DNA of 5,096 bases from contig CANHYD010000198.1 of the NCBI GenBank assembly GCA_947464705.1, forward strand, positions 1-5,096, read 5' to 3'. The notes under the pieces were generated by a model that was not told where the DNA came from, did no database searches, and saw only the letters and a list, made by a program, of their open reading frames with translations. How positions within the stretch are numbered: the first letter of the stretch is position 1; every line of letters begins with the position of its first letter. This stretch comes from Verrucomicrobiota bacterium (GTDB lineage Bacteria; Verrucomicrobiota; Verrucomicrobiia; Limisphaerales; UBA9464). Positions 1 through 5,096 of this stretch are shown in pieces. The position numbers were made by a program, and so were the translations under genes.

Positions 1-486
1 GTCGATGAACTCGGCCACCCGGGGCCCTTGAATGGCAATGGCGCCGGTGGTTTCCGAGGTGTGCTCCATGCGCACCTCAGCTCGATCTCGGAAAGCCTTC
101 CAACGGGCCTCCAGCCAGGCGACGTCGGCGTCGATGCGACCGGCATTGATGACGAGCAAGTAGGTTTCTTCGGCGACCCGGTAGGCGTACAAGTCATCGA
201 TGGTGCCACCGGTTTCCAGACACAGGTGGGTGTATTGGCCGAGGCCGATGGTCAGTTTCCGCAGATCGTTGGTGAGCAATCCATTGAGGAATGCCAAGGC
301 CTTGGGTCCTTCGAACCAGACTTCGCCCATGTGGCTGATGTCGAAGACTCCGGCCGAACGGCGCACCGCATGGTGCTCCTCGACGATCGAGGTGTACTGG
401 ACGGGCATTTCCCAGCCTCCGAACTCGATGAGCTTGCCGCCGAGTTGTTGGTGCGCTGCGAAGAGGGGGGTGCGTTTCAGAGACAT
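1..486 (-). CDS. gcvT: Glycine cleavage system T protein (aminomethyltransferase), N-terminal part, cut by window edge
   Basis: GcvT is a cytoplasmic, folate-dependent enzyme. It takes the aminomethyl group from the lipoyl arm of GcvH, releases ammonia and forms 5,10-methylenetetrahydrofolate (EC 2.1.2.10). The 162 visible residues match the N-terminal half of the family. They begin MSLKRTPLF and continue with FGGWEMPVQY (22-31), FDISHMGE (48-55), LTNDL (71-75), QYT (84-86), GGTIDDL (93-99, whose Asp pair includes the family's catalytic aspartate), a VINAGRID segment (112-119) and AIQGP (151-155). The ATG at 486 is chosen because it gives the standard GcvT N-terminus. No Shine-Dalgarno sequence precedes it. 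The family is usually about 360-370 residues, so about 200 residues, including the C-terminal barrel domain, lie beyond the left edge; gcvH and gcvP are not visible. The gene starts 149 bases after the DUF1501 stop on the same strand. Family assignment is near certain. Whether the full gene is intact cannot be seen. Confidence 0.95.
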   Translation of the reverse strand, partial: MSLKRTPLFAAHQQLGGKLIEFGGWEMPVQYTSIVEEHHAVRRSAGVFDISHMGEVWFEGPKALAFLNGLLTNDLRKLTIGLGQYTHLCLETGGTIDDLYAYRVAEETYLLVINAGRIDADVAWLEARWKAFRDRAEVRMEHTSETTGAIAIQGPRVAEFID

Positions 487-635
487 GGATGGAATCGGAG
501 CTGTGGCGGAGGTAATCGGCGACACCGGACAACCCAGAAGGACGGCGACGACGCTCTCAGCACGGGTTCCAACGATGCCCCTGAAACCTTCCAAATCCAA
601 CCCTGGGTTTTTGGTGCGAGCGCCCCGCGAGTTCC
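487..635. other. Intergenic gap between the DUF1501 gene and gcvT
   Basis: This is the only non-coding stretch in the window. Read on the minus strand it should hold the end of the upstream operon and the leader of gcvT. I see no GC-rich hairpin followed by a T-run. The best -35/-10 pairing I can find (TTGGAT, 17 bases, CATCGT) matches only three of six bases in the -10 box. The conserved core of the glycine riboswitch, which sometimes precedes gcvT, is not recognisable. An imperfect 6-base-pair stem (565-570 with 583-588, one G-T pair, 12-base loop) is present but has no T-run and may be chance. Confidence 0.6.
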
Positions 636-2096
636 TCAGGCGATTACCGACCGGACGACCTCTCCGGCCACATCGGTCAGGCGGAAATTGCGTCCGTTGT
701 TGAAGAAGGTGAGTCGCTCATGGTCCAGCCCCATCAGGTGAAGGATGGTGGCATGGAGGTCATTGACGCTCACCTTGTCGACCTCGGCCTTGTGGCCAAA
801 GGGATCGGTGGCGCCATGATGCACGCCGCCACGGACCCCGCCGCCGGCCATCCAATAAGTGAAGGCATGCGGATTGTGGTCTCGCCCTGGATTGCCGCCC
901 TTTTGGGAAACGGGTAGTCGGCCGAACTCGCCGCCCCAGATCACCAGCGTCTCGTCGAGCAGTCCTCGTTGTTCGAGGTCGGCCAAGAGTCCGGCGATGG
1001 GTTGATCGGTCTCACGGGCGAAACCCCGATGATTGCCGATGATGTCTTCGTGACCGTCCCAACTGCGCTGGTTGTCCATACCGCCGGAGTAGATTTGAAC
1101 GAAGCGGACACCGCGTTCGACCATGCGGCGGGCCATCAGGCATTGGGCTGCGAAGTGACGGCAGTGGGATTGGTCCAAGCCGTAGAGGTGTTTGAGATGT
1201 TCCGGCTCGCGCTCGATACCGAAGGCTTCTGGTGCAGCCGTTTGCATCCGGTAGGCCAATTCGAAGCTTTCGATCCGTGCTCCCAGTTCGCTTTCAGATC
1301 CCGCATGGGCCAGGTGGTGCTGGTTGAGGGAGCGCAGCAAATCCAATTGGGCGCGTTGGGCCTCCGCATTCATGCCGGTCGCTCGATTCAGGTTGTCGAT
1401 CGGGTCCCCTTTGGGCCGCAGCCAAGTGCCTTGATAGACGCTGGGTAGGAAGCCGGCTCCCCAGTTGCTGGCCTGTCCCTTGGGCAGCCCGCGGTCCAAC
1501 GGATCGCTCATCACCACGAAGGAGGGCAGGTCGCGGCTTTCGCTGCCCAGGCCGTAAGTCATCCAGGAGCCGACGCAGGGGAAGCCCATGCGCGTCGAGC
1601 CCGTGTTGATCATGAAGAGGGCAGGGCTGTGGTTGTTCGACTCGGTGTGGCAGGAGTGCAGGAAGGCCATCTTGTCCACATGCCGGGACAAGTGAGGGAA
1701 CAGGTCGCTGGCCCAGGTGCCGCTCTGGCCGTGCTGGGCCCAGGCGAAGGGGGACTTCATCAAGGGCCCCACCGAGTCCGTGAAGAATCCGGTCTTCTTG
1801 TCGAAACCCGGCAACTCCTGACCGTGGCGGCGGATCAGCTCTGGCTTGTAGTCCCAGGTGTCCACTTGGCTTGGGCCCCCGTTCATGAAGAGCCAGATCA
1901 CCGATTTGGCCCGGGTCTTGAGTTGCGGGGGGCGAGGGGCCAGAGGGTCGCCCGAAGGGGCGGCCACCACCCGGGGCATTAGCAGTCGTTGGTCATCGAG
2001 CAATCCGGCCAAGGCCAGCAGGCCGGCACCGTGACCGGCACGGCGGAATAGGTCGCGACGCGAAAGGAGGCCGTTCAGAGCAGTAGGGGGATTCAT
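636..2096 (-). CDS. DUF1501 domain protein with Tat signal, exported
   Basis: This is a full-length DUF1501 (PF07394) protein of 486 residues, a usual length for the family. The N-terminus carries a twin-arginine export signal: SRRDLF at 12-17, then a hydrophobic stretch to about residue 33. It is therefore expected to be folded in the cytoplasm and exported by Tat. Family landmarks follow in order: FMNGGPSQVDTWD (70-82), HSCHTESNNHSPA (147-159), FVVMSDP (193-199), VRFVQIYSGGMD (330-341), GGEFGR (388-393) and GRDHNPHAF (404-412), with SVNDLHATILHLMGLD (443-458) near the C-terminus. The His, Asp and Glu residues in these motifs resemble the metal-binding pattern of alkaline-phosphatase-like folds, to which DUF1501 is generally related. 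No reaction is established for the family. The ATG at 2096 overlaps the sulfatase stop as ATGA and has no Shine-Dalgarno sequence, so translation is probably coupled. In PVC bacteria DUF1501 genes commonly sit next to PSD1/DUF1553 genes; here a sulfatase lies between them. The family call is firm, the function unknown. Confidence 0.94.
   Translation of the reverse strand: MNPPTALNGLLSRRDLFRRAGHGAGLLALAGLLDDQRLLMPRVVAAPSGDPLAPRPPQLKTRAKSVIWLFMNGGPSQVDTWDYKPELIRRHGQELPGFDKKTGFFTDSVGPLMKSPFAWAQHGQSGTWASDLFPHLSRHVDKMAFLHSCHTESNNHSPALFMINTGSTRMGFPCVGSWMTYGLGSESRDLPSFVVMSDPLDRGLPKGQASNWGAGFLPSVYQGTWLRPKGDPIDNLNRATGMNAEAQRAQLDLLRSLNQHHLAHAGSESELGARIESFELAYRMQTAAPEAFGIEREPEHLKHLYGLDQSHCRHFAAQCLMARRMVERGVRFVQIYSGGMDNQRSWDGHEDIIGNHRGFARETDQPIAGLLADLEQRGLLDETLVIWGGEFGRLPVSQKGGNPGRDHNPHAFTYWMAGGGVRGGVHHGATDPFGHKAEVDKVSVNDLHATILHLMGLDHERLTFFNNGRNFRLTDVAGEVVRSVIA
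2093..2096 (-). other. ATGA stop/start overlap joining sulfatase and DUF1501 genes
   Basis: The sulfatase stop TGA (2095-2093) and the DUF1501 start ATG (2096-2094) share bases as ATGA. The bases just upstream of the ATG (AACCCCTCCGCGCC on the minus strand) are pyrimidine-rich and have no match to a Shine-Dalgarno sequence. Termination followed by reinitiation is the likely way the DUF1501 gene is translated, which would tie its yield to that of the sulfatase. Confidence 0.85.
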
Positions 2097-3667
2097 GGCG
2101 CGGAGGGGTTCTTCGGTCGGAGGCCGGGAATGGGGACAGGAAAGACAGGGTTTTCAGCGACCTCATCGCGCAGGATTGCCTCGGCTTTGGCGATGAGTTC
2201 CGGGTGCTGACCTGCGAGGTCCTTTTGTTCGTTGGGATCGCTCTTCAGGTCGTAGAGTTCCCAGGCTCCAGGTTGGGGCGTCTTGAGCCGCTGCCGGACG
2301 GCCTTGAAGTCGTTCATGCGCACGGCAATTTGGCCTCCGTACTCCGGGAAGACCCACACCATCGGGCGGTGCTGGGCCGGGTTCTTGCGGCCCATGAGCT
2401 GCGGCCAGAGGCTTTGCCCGTCCAGACCACGGGGAGTCTTCAGGCGGGCTGCGTCACACAGCGTGGGAAACCAGTCGGGGAAGTAGCTCGGGTGATCGTT
2501 CACCGAACCGGCTGGAATTCGGCCGGGAAGCCGGACAATCAGGGGGACTCGAAGGCCGCCCTCATAGACCGAGCCCTTGTAGCCCCGCAGGCCCGCCGTG
2601 CTGTTGAAGAAGCCCGAATCCACGCCTCCGGTGCCGAAGCGGGGATTCTTGCCGGCCGGATGGGTGGTCCCGTTGTCGCTCGTGAAGACCACCAGTGTGC
2701 GGTCGGTCAGCCCGGCGGAATCCAAGGCCTGCATCACCCGGCCGACGTGGTCATCCAAGTCCGAAATCATGGCCGCGTAGGCGGCTCGAGGGCGAGGATG
2801 GGGCAGGTAGCCGTTCTGACCGCGGTAGGGCTCATCGTCCCAGGAGGTCGGGAAGCGATCGACCGACGCCTTCGGGGGATGCATGGCCACATGGGGTTCG
2901 ATGAAGGCGAGGTAGAGGAAAAACCGGTCCTTCCGATGCTGGGCGATGAATTGCTCCGCCTCGGCGACCATCCGGGTCGGGGCATAATGTTCGGCCGTCT
3001 GCGCCTCCATTCGGACTTCGCCCGCGGGTTGCGGGCGGTGGCCGGGGACTGGGTGGTCATTGAAGGGAACCCGCTCGGCATTCCGCCACAGGTGGGTGGG
3101 GTAATAGCTGTGGGCCAGTGCCTGGCAGTTGTAGCCGAAGAAGAGGTCGAAACCTTGGGTGTTCGGATCGCCGGTGCTTCCCACCGGGCCCAGGCCCCAC
3201 TTGCCGATGGCCCCCGTGGCATAACCCGCCTTCCGGAAGACTTGGGCGACTGTCAGTGCCCGAGCACTGAGCGGATATTGCCCCTCTGTGAACTGGGGAA
3301 AGCTCTTCTGGGCCTGGATGTTGCCGCGGATCTCTGCATGGCCCATGTGGCGACCGGTCAGCAGCACGCAACGCGATGGCGCACAGACGGGAGCTCCACT
3401 GTAGTGGCGGGTGAAGCGCATGCCCTGCGAGGCCAATCGGTCGAGGTGGGGCGTTGGAATCTTTTGTTGGCCATAGCAACCCAACTCACCCCACCCGAGG
3501 TCGTCGGCGAGGATGAAGACCACGTTGAGGGCCCGCTGGTCGGAGTTGATCCCGGCCGGTTCTGCCCATGCGGTTTGGACGAGAAGCAGCAGGAGGATCG
3601 ACAGGCCTGCGAGCCATCTTTGGCCCTGCGGGAAGAACGCTCCGGGTGAATGAAAATCAGTCCACAT
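2093..3667 (-). CDS. Secreted sulfatase, formylglycine-dependent (arylsulfatase family)
   Basis: This 524-residue enzyme is predicted to hydrolyse sulfate esters outside the cytoplasm; its substrate cannot be read from the sequence. A Sec signal is clear: a long N-region, a hydrophobic core at about 19-30 (LAGLSILLLLLV) and a likely cleavage after AWA at 35. The sulfatase domain starts with NVVFILADDLGWGELGCYG (48-66), where Asp55 and Asp56 are expected calcium ligands. CAPSR at 95-99 is the CxPSR signature in which Cys95 is oxidised to formylglycine. GKWGLG (155-160) is the second signature, with Gly where many members have His. Other expected active-site residues are His259 (FIEPHVAMHPP), Asp331-Asn332 (FTSDNG) and Lys364 (GYKGSVYEGGLRVP). 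The C-terminal subdomain runs to WELYDLKSDPNEQKDL (469-484) and ends in a proline-rich tail. The start at 3667 is supported by a strong Shine-Dalgarno sequence and by the signal peptide. The gene overlaps both neighbours. No formylglycine-generating enzyme is encoded in the window, so activation depends on one elsewhere. Confidence 0.95.
   Translation of the reverse strand: MWTDFHSPGAFFPQGQRWLAGLSILLLLLVQTAWAEPAGINSDQRALNVVFILADDLGWGELGCYGQQKIPTPHLDRLASQGMRFTRHYSGAPVCAPSRCVLLTGRHMGHAEIRGNIQAQKSFPQFTEGQYPLSARALTVAQVFRKAGYATGAIGKWGLGPVGSTGDPNTQGFDLFFGYNCQALAHSYYPTHLWRNAERVPFNDHPVPGHRPQPAGEVRMEAQTAEHYAPTRMVAEAEQFIAQHRKDRFFLYLAFIEPHVAMHPPKASVDRFPTSWDDEPYRGQNGYLPHPRPRAAYAAMISDLDDHVGRVMQALDSAGLTDRTLVVFTSDNGTTHPAGKNPRFGTGGVDSGFFNSTAGLRGYKGSVYEGGLRVPLIVRLPGRIPAGSVNDHPSYFPDWFPTLCDAARLKTPRGLDGQSLWPQLMGRKNPAQHRPMVWVFPEYGGQIAVRMNDFKAVRQRLKTPQPGAWELYDLKSDPNEQKDLAGQHPELIAKAEAILRDEVAENPVFPVPIPGLRPKNPSAP
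3657..3667 (-). other. 11-base stop/start overlap joining PSD1 and sulfatase genes
   Basis: The sulfatase ATG (3667-3665) lies inside the last codons of the PSD1 gene, whose TGA is at 3659-3657. The two frames differ, so the overlap encodes Val-Asp-stop in one and Met-Trp-Thr in the other. Such overlaps are typical of co-transcribed, translationally coupled genes. Confidence 0.9.
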
Positions 3668-5096
3668 AGATCACCTCATTGAGACTGAGAAGGGTGTGTA
3701 GCAGGTCGATCGTGGCCAGCAACTCGGGCTGGGGGGCTCCGGAACTCCGATACCGCGCGCTCTGTCGGGACAGGAAGTCGAGGGAAGCCCGGGATTCCGC
3801 GGCGCTGGGAGGCCGCTGCACGGCTTGCAGGTAGGCGCCAGCAACCCGTTGCGCCGTCTCCAGGGTTTTGCCTTGGGTCGACTGTTTGGCCCAATGAGTG
3901 GCCCACTCCCGGACTTTGGGGTTGTTCATGAGCCACAGAGCCTGGGGTGCGACGGTGGTTGCGGGTCGGGTGCCTTGGCTGACCAGAGGCTCCGGAGCGT
4001 CGAAGATTTGCATGGCCGGGATCAATTGGCTTCGCTTGACCGTGAAGTAAATGCTCCGGCGGCGGCTGGACTCCTCGAGGGTGCCGGGACCAAACGGGGT
4101 CGCGTCGAGCGCACCGGTGATGCAGAGCAGGGTGTCTCGAATGGCCTCGGCCTCTAGGCGGGCGGGAACGTGTCGGGAGAGCAGCGTGTTCTTCGGATCG
4201 CGTTGAGTCTTTGCTTCGGAGGGTGCCGAGGATTGGCGATAAGTGCGGCTGGTCATCATCAGCCGATGCAGCGGCTTGAGTCGCCAGCCGCCGCGGATGA
4301 GTTCGCCGGCCAGCCAATCGAGCAGTTCCGGGTGCGAGGGTTTGGCACCTTGGACTCCAAAATCATTGGGCGTGGCAACAAGCCCCTGACCGAAGTGGTG
4401 CTGCCACAGGCGATTGACCATCACCCGGGCCAGCAGGTGGCCGGCACCGTCATTGCTGTCGGTCATCCAGAGGGCCAGCGAGCGGCGCCGGCCCGAATAC
4501 GCAGATCCGGCCGGAGGTTGCCAGCGCCACTGGGATTCGGAATCGGGTGACTTCATGAGCACTTGCAGGAAGCTCTGGCTGGCGATCCCGCGTTTCTGGT
4601 CGGCGCTGCCTCGGTGCAAGAAATGGGTCTCCGGCAAGAAGTCTCCGCCCTGAGTGTGCATGCGAACGGCCGGATAGCCCTCGCCACACATGAGGACCTG
4701 CGTCAGCTGGGGCTTGGGGCGGTCTTTCTCGTGGGCTTCGAGCCTTTGGTGGGCTTGGCGCCAGCCCTCGTCCGAAGTCTTCCACCAGCCCATCAGCGTG
4801 CTCCGGTCGGTGGCCGAGACCGAGGCGGGGCCGTTTCCGGGAGTCTTGAGACGCTTCAGCAGGCTGGCGATCCCAGCCGGAACGCCCTCCGAGTCGAATG
4901 GGGCCGCAGCCGTCGAGGTCACCGAAATGCGTGGCCGCCCGATGTGGTGGCGGCTGTTGACCTTGAATTCCAACTCGACAGTTAAGCGGACGCCTCCAGG
5001 CATGCGGATCGGAGACTCGAAATCCAGAATGGCGGCCTGTCGGGTTCCGAACTTGGGGTCCACGGCCCATCCGGTGTGCGGGTCGTTGTCCAGCGA
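3657..5096 (-). CDS. PSD1/DUF1553 domain protein, C-terminal part, cut by window edge
   Basis: The 479 visible residues are the C-terminal part of a PSD1 protein, a family abundant in planctomycetes and verrucomicrobia and without an established reaction. The frame is open to the right edge. The first residues (SLDNDPHTGWAVDPKFG) are already mid-domain sequence, so the GTG at 5063 is not the start. A discoidin-like or jelly-roll-like segment ends near HHIGRPRISVT (50-60). A linker with ETHFLHRG (156-163) and SFLQVLM (175-181) follows. DUF1553 (PF07587) then spans about 198-450, with the hallmark VNRLWQHHFGQGLVATPNDFG (227-247), HPELLDWLAGELI (255-267), RLMMTSRTYRQSS (278-290), LEAEAIRDTLL (314-324) and the block from FDAPEP to LWLMNN (365-392). 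It ends NEVIYVD, close to the common NEFLYVD-type terminus. Full members usually also have DUF1549 and sometimes an N-terminal PSCyt1 haem domain (CxxCH); neither lies in the window. It is the most upstream visible gene of the operon. The promoter is outside the window. Confidence 0.94.
   Translation of the reverse strand, partial: SLDNDPHTGWAVDPKFGTRQAAILDFESPIRMPGGVRLTVELEFKVNSRHHIGRPRISVTSTAAAPFDSEGVPAGIASLLKRLKTPGNGPASVSATDRSTLMGWWKTSDEGWRQAHQRLEAHEKDRPKPQLTQVLMCGEGYPAVRMHTQGGDFLPETHFLHRGSADQKRGIASQSFLQVLMKSPDSESQWRWQPPAGSAYSGRRRSLALWMTDSNDGAGHLLARVMVNRLWQHHFGQGLVATPNDFGVQGAKPSHPELLDWLAGELIRGGWRLKPLHRLMMTSRTYRQSSAPSEAKTQRDPKNTLLSRHVPARLEAEAIRDTLLCITGALDATPFGPGTLEESSRRRSIYFTVKRSQLIPAMQIFDAPEPLVSQGTRPATTVAPQALWLMNNPKVREWATHWAKQSTQGKTLETAQRVAGAYLQAVQRPPSAAESRASLDFLSRQSARYRSSGAPQPELLATIDLLHTLLSLNEVIYVD
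3669..3677 (-). promoter_or_regulatory. Strong Shine-Dalgarno sequence for the sulfatase, inside the PSD1 gene
   Basis: The minus strand reads GAGGTGATC, then T, then the sulfatase ATG. All nine bases are complementary to the usual bacterial 16S rRNA 3' end (GATCACCTC). The core GAGG is separated from the ATG by six bases, a favourable spacing. The same bases encode Glu-Val-Ile in the PSD1 C-terminus. This decides the sulfatase start. Neither the DUF1501 gene nor gcvT has a comparable site. Confidence 0.85.

Noticed and set aside
565..588. Imperfect hairpin in the gap as a terminator
   Set aside because: The stem is only six pairs with one G-T pair and a 12-base loop. It has no T-run after it on either strand, so it is within what chance would give in GC-rich DNA.
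487..635. Glycine riboswitch upstream of gcvT
   Set aside because: Position and gene identity made it worth looking for, but the conserved aptamer core and the tandem arrangement are not recognisable in the gap. A covariance-model search would settle it.
28..741. A 237-codon open frame on the plus strand opposite gcvT and the end of the DUF1501 gene
   Set aside because: It is in the same codon-aligned antisense phase to gcvT and has no recognisable protein content. It crosses a gene boundary on the other strand, as a chance frame would.
720..1982. Three plus-strand open frames (720-917, 969-1448, 1629-1982) opposite the DUF1501 gene
   Set aside because: All are in the codon-aligned antisense phase of DUF1501, with no family resemblance, and are explained by its codon bias.
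2204..3649. A 481-codon open frame on the plus strand opposite the sulfatase
   Set aside because: Its codons align base for base with the sulfatase codons, so it would be closed only by TTA, CTA or TCA codons in the sulfatase. Those are rare in this GC-rich gene. The predicted protein resembles no family I know, and the opposite strand is a textbook sulfatase.
3657..5063. Treating the GTG at 5063 as the start of the PSD1 gene
   Set aside because: The frame stays open to the window edge. The residues before it (DPHTGWA) belong to the same conserved PSD1 segment, so this GTG is an internal Val codon.
1..5096. A novel defence system, mobile element, CRISPR array or RNA gene
   Set aside because: Both strands are accounted for by four recognisable genes with continuous minus-strand coding. 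No terminal repeats, transposase, spaced repeats or tRNA/rRNA-like sequence were seen.

Overview
All four genes in this window lie on the minus strand, so transcription runs from high to low coordinates. The base composition is GC-rich. The gene families point to a PVC-superphylum bacterium: a PSD1/DUF1553 protein, a formylglycine-type sulfatase and a DUF1501 protein are the typical multi-copy, secreted gene set of Planctomycetota and Verrucomicrobiota. The wording of the PSD1 protein seems closer to verrucomicrobial members than to planctomycetal ones. That is an impression from memory of the family, not a computed placement.

Layout, in order of transcription. (1) 5096-3657: the C-terminal 479 residues of a PSD1/DUF1553 protein, with its N-terminus beyond the right edge. 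(2) 3667-2093: a complete Sec-exported sulfatase (524 aa) carrying the CxPSR formylglycine signature. (3) 2096-636: a complete Tat-exported DUF1501 protein (486 aa). (4) 635-487: a 149-base gap in which no confident terminator, promoter or riboswitch is visible. (5) 486-1: the N-terminal 162 residues of GcvT, the aminomethyltransferase of the glycine cleavage system, running off the left edge.

The first three genes form a tight operon. The PSD1 stop overlaps the sulfatase start by 11 bases, and the sulfatase stop overlaps the DUF1501 start in an ATGA junction. The sulfatase start has a near-perfect Shine-Dalgarno sequence buried in the last codons of the PSD1 gene. The DUF1501 start has none and probably depends on translational coupling. 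The three products are all expected outside the cytoplasm, where the sulfatase probably removes sulfate esters from a polysaccharide or other sulfated compound. The roles of the PSD1 and DUF1501 partners are not established. GcvT is a housekeeping cytoplasmic enzyme and is probably unrelated in function, even though it follows on the same strand.

No RNA gene, mobile element, CRISPR array or long repeat was seen. The window is mostly ordinary for a PVC genome. The points most worth a second look are the sulfatase inserted between a PSD1 and a DUF1501 gene, the His-to-Gly change in the sulfatase's second signature, and the contrasting export routes and initiation signals of coupled genes.
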